DNA of 64,000 bases, from the NCBI RefSeq assembly GCF_902635505.1, contig NC_045427.1, positions 87,091,460-87,155,459 of the forward strand, in the 5' to 3' direction. Numbering within the stretch: position 1 is the stretch's first letter; every line of letters starts with the position of its first letter. This document shows, one piece after another, positions 22,236-34,294 of this stretch. The DNA comes from Sarcophilus harrisii. Lineage: Eukaryota; Chordata; Mammalia; Dasyuromorphia; Dasyuridae. The notes under the pieces are model-generated. The model did no database searches and was not told where the DNA came from. It saw only the letters and a list, made by a program, of their open reading frames with translations. A program made the position numbers and the translations under genes.

Positions 22236-22987
22236 TTTTTTTTTTTAATTTAATAGCCTTTTATTTACAGATTATATGCATGGGTAACTTTACAGCATTA
22301 ACAATTGCCAAACCTCTTGTTCCAATTTTTCACCTCTTACCCCCCACCCCCTCCCCCAGATGGCAGGATAACCAGTAGATGTTAAATATATTAAAATATA
22401 AATTAGATATACAATAAGTACACATGACCAAACCATTATTTTGCTGTACAAAAAGAATCAGACTCTGAAATATTGTACAATTAGCTTGTGAAGGAAATCA
22501 AAAATGCAGGTGGGCATAAATATAGGGATTGGGAATTCAATGTAATGGTTTTTAGTCATCACCCAGAGTTCTTTCTCTGGGCGTAGCTGATTCAGTTCAT
22601 TACTGCTCCATTGGAAATGATTTGGTTGATCTCGTTGCTGAGGATGGACAGGTCCGTCAGAAATGGTCATCATATAGTAAGTATTGTTGTTGAAGTACAT
22701 AATGATCTCCTGGTCCTGCTCATTTCACTCAGCATCAGTTTGTGTAAGTCTCTCCAGGCCTTTCTGAAATCATCCTGTTGGTCATTTCTTAGAGAACAAT
22801 AATATTCCATAATATTCATATACCACAATTTATTCAGCCATTCTCCAACTGATGGACATCCACTCAGTTTCCAGTTTCTAGCCACTACAAAGAGGGCTGC
22901 CACAAACATTCGTGCACATACAGGTCCCTTTCCCTTCTTTATGATCTCTTTGGGACATAAGCCCAGTAGTAACACTGCTGGATCAAA
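22236..22987 (-). mobile_element. Young L1, 5'-truncated, about 750 bp
   Basis: Same 3' end as the 11.4-kb copy. The minus-strand frame at 22,670-22,975 encodes the ORF2 C-terminus (MLLLGLCPKEIIKKGKGP at its start). A perfect 15-base duplication TATACCTGAAACCTT flanks it at 22,221-22,235 and 22,988-23,002. Confidence 0.92.
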
Positions 22988-23002
22988 TATACCTGAAACC
23001 TT

Positions 23003-23870
23003 AATATTAATGTGATGAAATGAGATAAAGAATGCACAATGCTGTGTGAATCTTAAAGTACCACATGAATGTGAACTATTACAATGATGGAATTTCCGTT
23101 CCTAGTTTTAACTAGTTCTTTGTGGCATACATGGCAGCAACTTCCTTGGGTTCATTTGATGTGTGCTATGTCCTTGAATGCACTTTTTTTTTTTTCCAAT
23201 TTTAATACTTCTGTTATGCCTATTTTATGGGTGAAACACTTAGAAAAAGATGAAAAAATCAATAATACAGTTTTATATGTGTTTCTGGGCTCAGGAAACC
23301 ATTATGTTTATAATGTTGATGAACTAGCAAGGGAATAGCTGTTAGGTCTTGAGTGACACCAGAAAAACTAAGCATTACTCATGGATTCCTTTCTTGGGCA
23401 TAAGCAGGAGAGTAAGACAAAGAAAGAAAAGAATGGGGAGGGGGGAAGAGAGGAAGGAAGGGAAGAGATAGACAAAAAGATTAGCTACATAGGAAGCAGA
23501 ATTGTTCCATCCACAGTACAATAGTATAGATGGCCTCCCCGATGAAAAATAAACCATTCTTCTCCCAACTTTCTAGATTATCTCCCTGTCTAACTATTCC
23601 TTTGTGCTTGGCCACCTATTACTAGTTTTTAATTTGTCATTCTCTTTTCTTGGACCTCTTTTCTCGTCTTGGGTTTTTTGCCTTCTTGCTTTTCTCATCA
23701 TGATTCCCATATCTATGTATCTAGTCTTGGTCTCTTTCTTGAGTTTCAGTCTTTCTTGGTTAAATTCAATAGACATTATTTAGCACATAGTTTGTGCAAA
23801 GAGCCATGCTAGATTCTGTCATGCTAGAACACAACCAAAACGGTCCCTTTCTTCAAAGAATTTACATTCA
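23003..23870. other. AT-rich DNA, nothing recognised
   Basis: No gene or clear repeat. The frames at 23,084-23,338 and 23,594-23,776 show no domain. Confidence 0.45.
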
Positions 23871-23879
23871 GTGGCACTT

Positions 23880-24090
23880 AAACACAGATATATCATATCT
23901 AATTAGTTGCCTAGTCTTATTGATTCTGTCTTTCACAACTTCTGTCACTTTAGTCCTCACTTTCTTTCATCTCCATCCTGTGCCCTGTGTAATTTGTCTA
24001 AAATAATTTTCAGAAACATTTGTTTGAACATGTTACTAACCTGCTTAGGGATCTTCCATGACTTCCTGGGACTTCTAAGATAAAATATCT
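23880..24090 (+). mobile_element. L2 LINE fragment, sense
   Basis: GTCCTCACTTTCTTTCATCTCC and ACCTGCTTAGGGATCTTCCATG resemble the L2 3' region in sense. Short and diverged. Confidence 0.5.
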
Positions 24091-24099
24091 TTTAGAATT

Positions 24100-25890
24100 C
24101 TAATTTCCTTTAAGGAAATTAGTCTTATGTCATGAAGAAATTGTTCTTAATCACCCTTGTTGTTAGTGGATCTCTCCTTCAGAATATCTTTCATTTATTA
24201 GTTGATAATGTATTCCTCAGTATAAAGCAAGCTGCTTGAAATTAGGAAATTTTAACAATTTGTGCTTATAATCCAGCTTTAGATATATAAGGTATTTAAG
24301 TTCTTTAATTAAACTGAAAAGTAATGAACTCATCCTACAATTCAAATGTTAAGTTAAAGTTACAATTTTATCATGGTTTACATAGTTTCAGGACATTAGC
24401 CCAAGGCATTTTGCTGAGGAAAGGGGAGATTGAGGCTCTTTCTTTAAGGAGCCCTAGCATATTAAGTGTATGACATTAAAGTTGGAGGTTTTAGAAGCTT
24501 GTTAAATGTGGATTTCAGAAGTCATCAGTAATACCACATTACATTGAATATATATATGTATATATATAGTTCATTTTCCCACTCAATTGGCTCATTCTTC
24601 CCTTTGGTATATATCCAATTCCATAGTATAATGAATTGTTTTATAACCAGCTTGTATTGTATGGTTTATCATAAAAATAAACAGCAGAATAACTTATCTT
24701 TTAGATAATTTGTCAGCCATTCATTAGATCATAGATTCATGGATCCATGGATGGAATGGAAATTTATATATTTATTTATATATTTATATATATATGAATT
24801 TCATAGTACTTTAATAGAACAGTGTATATCATTGTCCTACATAACTTTATCTTTTTCTTTGTTAGATAAACTGCCAGTTAAATAAGTTATAAGAAAAAAA
24901 AAAGTCATCCAAGAGTGAATCTCTTTCCAAAATTTAGAGGGGACTAATGTGCATGTGGAAGTTAGGAATGAAAACTGTGGAAGTGTCTTATTTAAAGTAT
25001 TTGATAACTCAGCATATGATGTAACTAAACTTAATCTAACAAAAATTTTAAAAGTTTTTACTTTCATATGGTATATGTGATGAAACTTAGATTTTTTAAC
25101 TTTACATTTTCTTTAAAAAAAAGGATAATTTTTGAGTTTGCTTAGAAGGAATATTCTTGAAGGATGATTATTCTGAATTTCTCATTCATATTAGCCTTAG
25201 TGAAAGGTGCTTTTTAATTCTTCTTACTGAAAAATTAGTCAACATTTTTGAATGTTCCTGGTGAAAGAAAACCTTTTCAAAAGAAATAAAGGCTCACTTA
25301 GCCTCATGGTTGGCAAGAGTTCCCAGTTTACTTCCCAAACTCCTGCTCTACTGTTTCTTATCCAGAATCATTCTCTGGATAAATGACGACTTCTTGCTAA
25401 TTCTTTCTGTATTTAATTAGATGCATTTTAATAAATATTTATTAAGATAAGTACTTTAGCCAATCTGAGATGTTATCATTGTTGTGGGCCCTTCCTCTAA
25501 AAGTGCTTAGTAAGGGCTTTATTATAGTTGGTGAAATGAATTTTTTAATATTCCATAGGAACAGCCTATAGGGGCTTACCTAATATTAGATATTCTCTTA
25601 GGCCTGTGGAATGCTCACAATAATTATTGGTAATTCAGCGTTCATAGTTTCTGTGCACTCTGTGGGGCATTCTCTAGAAATCTTTCTGCTGTCAAAAAAA
25701 AAACCTCCCTTTAAACTCCTCATTTCTTCAGTTCTTCCATACGTCCCTTTTACCATCTATTAGTGATTGAAACCTGTCTTTTCCCCAAAGATACTCTCAT
25801 TTAATATCTTCCCTTGCATATGCTTCATGCTAATGCAGAGGTTCTTACTCCTTTGCCTATTTGTTGAAGCTCATGGACATTCAGTTTTAA
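24100..25890. other. AT-rich DNA with TA-rich tracts
   Basis: TA-rich tracts at 24,549-24,568 and 24,763-24,795; otherwise no gene or recognised repeat. Confidence 0.5.
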
Positions 25891-25903
25891 AATACATAAA
25901 ATA

Positions 25904-26067
25904 GGGGCAGCTAAATGGTACAGTGGATAGAGTACCAGCCCTGAAGTCAGGAAGGACCTAAGTTCAAATATGGCCTCAGACATTTAACACGTCCTAGCTG
26001 TGTGACCCTGGACAAGTCATGTAACTCCAATTGCCTCAGCAAAAAAACAACAAAAAAAAACACATAC
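25904..26067 (+). mobile_element. Marsupial tRNA-derived SINE, sense
   Basis: Complete: GGGGCAGCTAAATGGTACAG, GGATAGAGTACCAGCCCTG, the B-box-like AGTTCAAATATGG, CTAGCTGTGTGACCCTGG, then an A-rich tail. A 10-base duplication ACATAAAATA flanks it at 25,894-25,903 and 26,068-26,077. Confidence 0.93.
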
Positions 26068-26089
26068 ACATAAAATAAAAGCTAACATG

Positions 26090-26290
26090 TAGCTTTACTA
26101 TGTTCTGGGCACTGTGCTAAGTTCTTTATAATTATTAACTTACTTGATCCTCACGAAGACCATGGGAGGTAAATGGCTATTATAATCTCCACTTTACAGA
26201 ATAGGAAATTGAGGCAAACAGCATCACAAGCAGTGTTTGAGGCTGGATTTAAGCTTAGGTCTTCTTAACTAGATCCAATATTCTACCCGT
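26090..26290 (-). mobile_element. MIR-class SINE, antisense
   Basis: GTTCTGGGCACTGTGCTAAG, TTGATCCTCACGAAGACC, CCACTTTACAGAATAGGAAA and TTTGAGGCTGGATTTAAGC in the reversed MIR order. Confidence 0.75.
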
Positions 26291-26399
26291 TTGACTACAA
26301 AGAGTTACAAAGTAAACCAATTAGATTGAAATATAAGTATCAAAATATATTCTAAAAAAAAATTCATTGGCCTTTGATTAGGAATGCTTCCACTTTAAT

Positions 26400-26545
26400 A
26401 GAGTCACAGATCTTATTCTTCCTACTAGGCTGTAAACTCATGGGGAGCAGGGACTTATTTTTTCCCCCACCTTTGTCCAGTGCCTCCCTAGCAAAGTGCC
26501 TTATCCTTACTAAGAAGAGCTTGGAAACTTTGTTGGAATTAAATT
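26400..26545 (+). mobile_element. L2/MIR-type 3' tail, sense
   Basis: CTAGGCTGTAAACTCATGGGG ... AGGGACTTATTTTTTCCCC ... CCAGTGCCTCCCTAGC, the tail block shared by L2 and related elements. Confidence 0.55.
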
Positions 26546-27539
26546 AAGATAATGCATGACACTTTTGCCTAGCAAACTCCCATTGCCTAGAATGTTTATA
26601 TAGTAACCTGTGACTGTAGACATTGTAATGAGTCTTTTTTTAAGCATGTAGTTTATAGACTATTTAAACTCAAAAATAAATTGACATTCTTGTATTTGAT
26701 GAATCATAAAGCCTACTTCTTACCTAATCCCAGGAAGGGAAGTAGTGATGAGCATAATTCCAGAACTATTTATAAATGATTTTTGTATGTATTTTTTGAA
26801 CATAGATATACCTGTTCTTGAAATTATAAATAATACTTTGTATAGCACTTTACAGTTGTATGTCCACATTAATCTTATTTGAATAAAACCATGTTATAAA
26901 GACAAAGATGGGGGGGTAGCTAAAAATATTGACAATTTTCCCATTCTGCTCATCCAAGGGATTCATTCAACAAATGTGTATTTAGTTCCTCTCTGCCAGG
27001 CAGATTTGAAACAATCTAGTGGAGTGACTAGATAGCTGGTTCCTATGTCAAGAACACAAGTTAAAGTTCTGCTTGTGCTTAAGACCCTGAGCAGGTCAAC
27101 TAATTTTGTATTTCTTCCTTCTGTCTCCCTACTCGACTGAAAAAAATTTTAAGTTGCAGATCAATTGCCATCCCATATTGATAGAAAAAGGTTCCTCATT
27201 ATTGATCTGGCTTTTCCTTTGTCAGGTGAGGAAGACAAAAAAATTATTAGAAAGGACATCTCCTTGTAAAGTTTATAGTTCTAGTAAAGGAATCTACTTT
27301 CCTTTTCACAATCAAATTCCTATACTCTTCTACTTTCTTATCTCACTTTATAATCTCTTGCAGTCTGACTTATGTTCCTCTTATTTGCTTTCTCCATATT
27401 TACCAATGATTTAAATATTTTTAAAAATTGTTTTGCTTAAGTTAGTGACCTATTCTCATATTATTGCTCTTAACTACTCTAGCCTTTGACACACTTTGCT
27501 TCACGAAATCTTTTCCTCCATTTACTGCTTCTTTAATTT

Positions 27540-28378
27540 TCGTGTTTTTCTCTCGTGTTTTTCCTACCTATAAGACTGGTCCATTTGGGTCTCCACTGTA
27601 AGTTCATAACTCAGGTCCCCAAATCCTCAGGGATTTGATCTTTCCCATTTCTCTACTTCTACTCTGTGATCTCATCTGCTTTTATAGATTCTGCTATCAC
27701 TTTTATGTAGAGGATTCCCACCTAATAGCTCTTATATCTCATATAGTAACTACCTACCTTTTAGATATTTACCCTCTCAATTTATAAGAATCTCAAACCC
27801 AATATCCTCCCCCCAAAATACCTAACCTATCATTTAATCTAACATTCCTGTTTATCTTGAGGGTACCACCATTCTTCCCATTATCTGTAGTTGAACCCCA
27901 AGATTCAATCTGCCTCTCTCCTCTTTCATACTTTACCAATCACTTGTCAAGTCTTGTTGACTTAACCTTATTCTGACATACATCCCCTTTTCTCTTGTAC
28001 CAAATCATTTTAGATCCTCATCACTTTTTGCCTAGATTATTGCATTAGCTTCCTAATTGATTGCCTTGCCTCAAAACTTTTCCACTTTATCTTTCACACA
28101 CCTGCTAAATTGATATTCTTAAATTGAAGGGAATGATGACATTCCTTTGCTTGACAAATGTGAGTGGCTTCCCACTTCCTTTATTATTATTAATTTTTTT
28201 TAAAAGAAGAAGCTGGTTAAGTTGTTATTAAGGAAAATAATCTGTCTTTTTTTTTTATTTCAGTAGTATTTTTTAAGTTACATGTAATGATAGTTTTCAA
28301 CATTCATTTTTATAAGATTTTGAATTTCCTCCTTTACCCTCTCTCTCCCCAAGATAGCATGCAATCTGATATAGATTA

Positions 28379-28427
<49 letters not shown>

Positions 28428-28930
28428 CATTTTAAACATACTTTCACTTTAGTCATGTTGTAGAAGAAAAATCAGAACAAAAGGAGAAAACCACACACAA
28501 AAAAGCAAACAACAAAAATAAAGTGAAAATAGTATACTTCAGTCTTTATTCAAAATCCATAGTTTTTTCTTTGGCTGAGAATGGCATTTTCTATCCCAAG
28601 TCTATTGGGATTGTCTTGGATCACTATATTGCTAAGAAAAGCTAGGTCTATCATAATTGATCATCAGATAATTTTGCTGTTACTCCCATTTCCTTTAAGT
28701 TAAAATACAAACTCTTCTCTTTGGTGTTAAATCCCTTTTCAGTATGGCTCTAGCCTGTCTTTCTTGATTGTACATTCTCCCTCAGATACTCTATACTTTA
28801 GATAGAATGGGTTACTTGCTGCTTTCCACTTAAGACATTTCAACTCTTACCTGTGTGCCCTTGTTCCTGCTGTGCTCTGTGCCTACAGTGTTCTTTCTCA
28901 ATTTTGCCTTTTAGAATTCCTATTTAAATG
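27540..28930 (+). mobile_element. L2 LINE, sense, split by an L1 insertion
   Basis: A long diverged L2 from about 27,540 (CATTGCATTAGCTTCCTAATTG-like and GTGAGTGGCTTCCCACTTCC blocks), resuming at 28,685 with AAGTTAAAATACAAACTC, TGTTAAATCCCTTTTCAG and GGCTCTAGCCTGTC. The two halves join in L2 order across the L1. Confidence 0.65.
28184..28684 (-). mobile_element. Older L1 3' fragment inside L2, about 500 bp
   Basis: TTTTCAACATTCATTTTTATAAG, CCCTCTCTCTCCCCAAGATAG, then a (TA)n run at 28,381-28,424 and GAAAATAGTATACTTCAGTC. A 13-base duplication CCCAYTTCCTTTA with one mismatch lies at 28,171-28,183 and 28,685-28,697. Same subfamily as 42,785-43,390. Confidence 0.8.
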
Positions 28931-29060
28931 AATGAATGGGAAGGCATTTATTAACTGCACATACATACTATGTTACAAAACACTGGGGGTACAGAGAGAA
29001 GAGTGGAATCACTGCCCTCTAGGAGCTCACATTCTAATAGTAGAGCTTTTAGCAGCATGG
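28930..29060 (-). mobile_element. L2 LINE fragment, antisense
   Basis: GGCATTTATTAACTGCACATAC ... GGGGGTACAGAGAGAAGAG ... CTAGGAGCTCACATTCTAATAG matches the reversed L2 end. Confidence 0.65.
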
Positions 29061-29069
29061 CAGATGAAA

Positions 29070-30260
29070 AGGTCCTATGATTCTTCAGGTATATGCAGAT
29101 GCTAATGCATTTTCTTTAATATTATTTTCACTGACAATATCATTATTCTTCATTTCAAACCATTTGACAGTACGAAGAACCTTCATATCCAGAACTTGTT
29201 TTTTTCTGGGTTGTCACTAGCTATAATTACTGAGGAGGTGGAGAAGCAGTTGCTATGTTGCTTTCAAAGATTGATAAGGTTAGAAGCAGCCCAACTAGGG
29301 GGAACTGATATTCCCAAGACTCTTGCCTGATTTTACCTGCCTGTTAATGGGATTGGGGTTTTTAGTAATGAGGAATATTCACTCTTTTTCCACAAGTTGA
29401 TCCCTTCAGTGATGGCTGTAGGGCCCTGGCTGGAAGCAGGGATGGTGATCTGGGGAGGAAGGAAGAAAGGGATGAAGAAAAGAGGATGTAAATAAACACT
29501 GAAGATTTTTTTGGATTGGAGAAAGGAAGACTCTTTTGGTGGTAATGTGAAAGACGAGGGAGATTATGAAAGTTATGGAGTCCAGTTGGGCAATTAGTAC
29601 AGTATTTTAGGCAGAACTGCTTAGAACCTGAACTACAGTGATGACCTTGTGATCATACAGTTAAAGCTTTAAAGGGAAGGGACCTTGGAGGTCATTGAGT
29701 CTGGTCCTCTTTGTTTTCCCCCCCAGATAATTCATTTTCCACAAGAGACTCACAAGTACTCATTGATAAAAAAAATATAATGGAGTAACTTAAAATTCTA
29801 TTTCAGGAGGTTGATACTGAAAACATGAAACATTCCCTCTCCCCTCCCCCCTCCCCCCCTCCAGAACAGATGAGTAGGCATTTTTTCTTCATCTGGCTCT
29901 TTACTGTTTGAACTCCTTCAGAGTTCAGGAGTGAAGCCAGACTATGGGGTTGAGCTCATTCTTTTGTCAGTTGTAATCTTTTTGAAGAAATGCCATAGTA
30001 GTTGTTGGGCATCTAACATTAGAAAGGCCTGAATTCCCAAGGTAACTACTCAGTTCTAATCTCTTATGATCACTGTTTGGAATCCTACTTTCAAGGAAAG
30101 AAACAGAATAAAAAAGGAAGATCCTGACTCAGGCTCTTGGGGAGGAATCTCTGCTCTTGACAAACATGTGCAAGTAGTTCTAAGCTATACCATATTCGGG
30201 AAGGTGACAAAAGACGTTAAGTCAATGCTGTCCCTGCTTATAAATTGACACAACAATCCT
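29070..30260. other. No gene recognised
   Basis: Mixed AT-rich DNA with a trace of SINE-like AAGGGACCTTGGAGGTCATTG at 29,677. Nothing coding seen. Confidence 0.45.
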
Positions 30261-30266
30261 CCCATG

Positions 30267-30550
30267 TGTAGAGGACTGAAACTATGAAATCGATGCACTG
30301 AGGTCAGGACTGCTGAGCGCTTTAGGCTAACTACCGATTGGACAGTACTCTTAAGGGCATTTGCTTGGAAAATGGTCCTTTCCACTATCCATACTGGCTC
30401 AGTTATTGGTGTATAGAAGGTGGTCGGGGAGATTCTGCTTCCATCCTGTTCAATCCTGAGTCTGGGGACCAAGAATAAAGATTGAGGACTTTTGCTTATC
30501 CTGACTCTGGCTGATTCTGGGATGTCCTGGGTACTAGCGCGGTCGTTACA
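30267..30550 (+). mobile_element. Solo LTR, class II (ERVK-like), 284 bp
   Basis: Begins TGTAGAGGAC and ends GGTCGTTACA, with a perfect 6-base duplication CCCATG at 30,261-30,266 and 30,551-30,556. AATAAA lies at about 30,473, some 75 bases before the end, so it is in sense orientation. Six-base duplications and short LTRs are typical of betaretrovirus-like class II elements. It is GC-richer than its surroundings and looks whole as an LTR. The plus- and minus-strand frames nearby are not genes. Confidence 0.85.
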
Positions 30551-30844
30551 CCCATGGAAGAGACTGGGGGGTGGGGAGTGCTACCCCTAGGTTTGCTATA
30601 TTGGCTCTTAAATTTTCCTTCAGTATGAACCAGAACATATGTGGTTCTCATAGAAAGGATGGGAACGAGAAGAAGGGCTCATTGTTTTACCTCCATTACA
30701 AAAATAATACTTTTTTCTCCCTGATAACTTAGAAAGTAGAGAGGTGGTTTTTGAACTTTTTCTACGACAAGAAATCGTTCTGTACTTTTGAGCAAAAGTT
30801 GATCAAATATAATGCTCTTTACTTAGTTCAGTACATTACTCAGA

Positions 30845-31076
30845 AACTAGGTGATACAGTCCATAGAGTGCTGGTCCTGCAATAATGAAGGCTCATTTTC
30901 CTGAATTCAGATCTATCCTCAGACTATATCTATGTGACTCTGGGCAAATCACTTCATTCTGTTGGCCTCAGTTTCCTCATTTATAAAATGAGTTGGAGAA
31001 GAAAATGGCAAACTACTCCAGTATCTCTGCCAACTCCTGAAGAGTGAGACGCAATTGAAAAAACCTGAAAAACAAA
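30845..31076 (+). mobile_element. Marsupial SINE with long tail, sense
   Basis: TGTGACTCTGGGCAAATCAC, GGCCTCAGTTTCCTCATTTATA, AAATGAGTTGGAGAAGAAAATG, GCAAACTACTCCAGTATC and GAGTGAGACGCAATTG. The tail block also appears reversed at 34,801 and 58,205. Confidence 0.8.
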
Positions 31077-31179
31077 GTTATCGCTATTCTTTTTACATCC
31101 TAGAAGGAAAATTTTTGCTCCATTAACTCTGGAACCTTCATTTAAGGATTTTGTCCAGTGTGTTTCTTTTGGACTAATC

Positions 31180-31555
31180 CAATTTGTTCTCTAAAACCTC
31201 ATCATTGAGAAACCCCTCTTTATCCTATAAGATCTGATTAGTCTTAGTATTTTATATTTTTTCAGTTCTCTCTGATTCATCATCTGAAATGATGAATTAC
31301 AAAATTTCTTTTTAAGTAGGCAGCCTTCTCAGATTATCCATCTCTTTATTCTCTACCTGCCTACATTCTTTTGAACTTCTTTGACTGTCCAGGTATCCTC
31401 TCCCTACTTTCTTTTCAGCTTTTTATGTTTATACTATTCCCTCATTAGATTGTAAGTTCCTTAACAACTGGGACTATCTTTTTTTCTTTTTGTATCCCCA
31501 GAACTTTGGCTAATTACTGACTCTTAATAAATGTTTATTGACTGATAGACTTTGT
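31180..31555 (+). mobile_element. L2 LINE 3' end, sense
   Basis: ATTAGATTGTAAGTTCCTTAAC, TTTTGTATCCCCAGAAC and TAATAAATGTTTATTGACTGA: a clear 3' tail in sense; the 5' part is diverged. Confidence 0.65.
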
Positions 31556-31639
31556 TCTTTTCTGATAGCTTTTGTGACCTATTAATACCCTTGGAGATTT
31601 CTTCTTCCCTTACTAACAGCCTTTCCCAACTATTTTGTT

Positions 31640-32870
31640 GTTATTGTTTTGAAAAAGTATTTATTTTTATTTTGAATTTAAATTCTAAATAAAAATTAGA
31701 TTTCCATAATTACATTTAAGATAGGGAGGATTTTTCATCATATTACAAATACTATATGCAGCTTGCTTTTTAAAAAAATATTGGCTATATTTAGTATGTA
31801 ATTTTCAGAGCTGCTGTGATTGTAATTCTGGTTTTCCCTCTGTTCTCTTGTTCTGTTCTTTGGGGGGAGATTTTACCCCCTCCCTTATCCATTTCTGTTC
31901 CTATTAAAAAAAAAAAAAAAAGAATTGTTCTCTTGATTCTACTCACTTGACTCTGCATCAGTTCATAAAACCTGATTCCATGGTTAATTTTACCCACAAC
32001 TTACCTTCCTCACTCCTAGGTCTGCATGTAGATGAGATATTTGTCCTTCAGTCTGCTTCTGTTCTCCATACCTTTCAGATGTCATTGACAGTATCTTACT
32101 TGAGGATATAGTTCATCTGGACCAGGTTACTTGAATTCATCCAGTACAATTAGGTGCTCTTTTTGTTCCTTACTTTGACTATTGATTTCTTCTTAGCCAT
32201 TTTTATCTTGTTCTATAATTTTCCTTGGAAGAGATAATAAGCAAAATATGTAACAGATCATTGACTTTTCTCTCGTCTTCTGTTGATCATGGTACTCCTT
32301 AACCATGAACAAGATCCTCCTTATCTTTTCTTCATCTTCTTTCCTCAGTATATTTAAAATGACAAAAAAATTTTTTTGTTTAACTTTCCTTACCATCTTA
32401 GCTTATGCCAAGTTTTAGCAACCCTGCCATTCTTCTTACAAGTACTGTGTCATACTTTTGTGTTCATCATTTACCTGCTCTTACTTTCATCTTCTATACA
32501 TGACTTGATGTAATTTGGTTATGGAGTTAACTGTCCATTCATATTTATATTTGGGACTTTTCAGACACTTTTGTTTTATCAAAATTTTCTTTCTCTTTGT
32601 GTTTTCAGGCTTTTATTCTTGAGTTTCCCTTCTAAAATTTTGGCCAATGGGAATCTTTTATTTTTTTCTCAACCCTTTGAAATGTGCTCTACAAAAATCT
32701 AGGGTGTATGCCATAATATGCCTGACTTTCTTCTCTGCCAAATATTCTAAGACGGTTACTCACTTCCTCCCCAGATTCCCATTATTTCCATTAAAACAAC
32801 TAGTCCTTCCCCATCATTTATAATTAAATATAGAATTTATCTTTTATTGGCTCCTCTGTATTTTGAAGGT
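31640..32870. other. Diverged, probably repeat-derived; not classified
   Basis: The first 300 bases resemble a decayed L1 3' region on the minus strand (TCACTTGACTCTGCATCAGTTC at 31,942). 32,000-32,800 is pyrimidine-rich with no motif I can assign. The minus-strand frame at 32,193-32,396 is Lys-rich and unassigned. Confidence 0.4.
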
Positions 32871-32876
32871 TGAAAT

Positions 32877-33313
32877 TGTGACAAAAGGAAACTCCCAAAA
32901 CATAGAATTTCTGTATAATTAGTGATCAATTTATTTAAGCTAGCCAGCAATTGATGATCAGTGGTATCTCTTGGTAATCATTGAAGGCTGGCTAGGGAGA
33001 CCCTGAAATGCCTTGAATCCTTTCTAAAAGGGAATTTGGCTGACAATTGAATATCAGCCTTGACTGGTGGATATTTAATGAGGAGGTACACTAAAAATCT
33101 TCAGCTCTTCCTGCTGACTGTATGGTCTGATCATGAAACTCAGAAGCCTCAAGTTTTCTGGGCAGAAGAATCCACCTTCATACAGACCCCTCTGACTAAT
33201 TTTCTCCTTAGTGAGTTGAGTTGTCCTAAACTAATGGAGGGGATCAAAGACAGGGGATTCTTTCTCCAGGCAAACGCTTGCAGAGACTAGATTTTGTTGA
33301 TACTCTATAAACA
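32877..33313 (-). mobile_element. Solo LTR with 5-base duplication, 437 bp
   Basis: Starts TGTGACAAAAGG, ends CTATAAACA, flanked by GAAAT at 32,872-32,876 and 33,314-33,318. An AATAAA on the minus strand (about 32,932) lies 55-60 bases from the left end, so the LTR points left. Five-base duplications are usual for class III (ERVL-like) elements. The plus-strand frame at 33,060-33,290 is within the LTR and is not a gene. A fossil with no internal part beside it. Confidence 0.7.
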
Positions 33314-33539
33314 GAAATTGGGTCTCCCAGTTGGGTGGAGTACTTTCCAAAATTAACTAGCATGTGCCTAGGGCTAGAAACAAATCTCACCACTCAACCA
33401 TATTCTTCTGAGATTGACCTTTTCAAGAAGTGGATTTTAACAGAAGGAAAAGGATGAATCAAAAATTAATAACTAGTCATGTAATAGTAATTTCTCTCAA
33501 AATGATCATTATGGCAAATTAAGTGATAACAACAGAACC

Positions 33540-34015
33540 AGAATTCTGGCTGTAGTTACAGTTCTGCTGAGCGCTCCCAGCATTCTTCTCCAAACAATTT
33601 TAAAGTAACACTTCAATCAAGTTCTGGAGTGACAGAGTCAATAAAGGGTGGGAGGAGACATTTTTTCCAGACATTTTAGGAAGTGAGCAGCAGGCAAGTC
33701 TTGTTATACAAGGTGGGAGCTGGTGTGCAGTTCAGTACATGAGGCACACCACCAGCAGTGAAGCTGAGACAGAAATAACAGGGAGCTCTCTGCCCAAAGA
33801 TGGTAAGGGAATCCTAGAACTGTTCTAAAAGAGATTACAGCGGATCCTTTGCTGAGACTGGGTGCAAGACCTTACTGCATTGGCTATAGGAAATTCAAGT
33901 TGTGGTTTAAGGGTAAAGAGAAGCACTAGCACTTGTGGCCCCTGGGGAGCTCAGGGTGCGATTCCAGAGTGAATCCTTCCCACTTCAGATTTCCTCACAT
34001 GAATTACCTTCTCAA
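33540..34015 (+). other. Unassigned segment, repeat-like
   Basis: GC-richer than its flanks, without recognised coding sequence. Blocks such as GAGGCACACCACCAGCAG and GGGAGCTCTCTGCCCAAAG have the look of a transposon 5' UTR or LTR, but I cannot name a family or find end duplications. Confidence 0.35.
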
Positions 34016-34116
34016 TTTATAGTACTTTAGTGTGTGTTTTTTACTCTTTTTTTTTTTTTCTCTTAAATTTTGTAGTCTTGTGAATTTTTGGTTCCTGCAT
34101 TGTAGCAATTCTCCTT

Positions 34117-34124
<8 letters not shown>

Positions 34125-34151
<27 letters not shown>

Positions 34152-34294
34152 CTTTTCTGAAGCGCAACTGGGGTTAAGTGACTTGCCTAGTGTCACACAG
34201 CTAGGAAGTGTTAAGTTTCTGAGTTCACATTTGAATTCAGGTCCTCCGGAATTCAAGGCTGGTGCTCTATCCATTGCTCCACCTAGCTGCCCTT
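34125..34294 (-). mobile_element. Marsupial tRNA-derived SINE, antisense
   Basis: T-run, then CAACTGGGGTTAAGTGACTTG, GTGTCACACAGCTAGGAAG, GGTGCTCTATCCATTGC and CACCTAGCTGCC. Near-identical flanks TCTCCTTAGTTTTT (about 34,110) and TCTCTTTAGTTTTT (about 34,295). The minus-strand Lys-rich frame reads through the T-run and is spurious. Confidence 0.88.
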
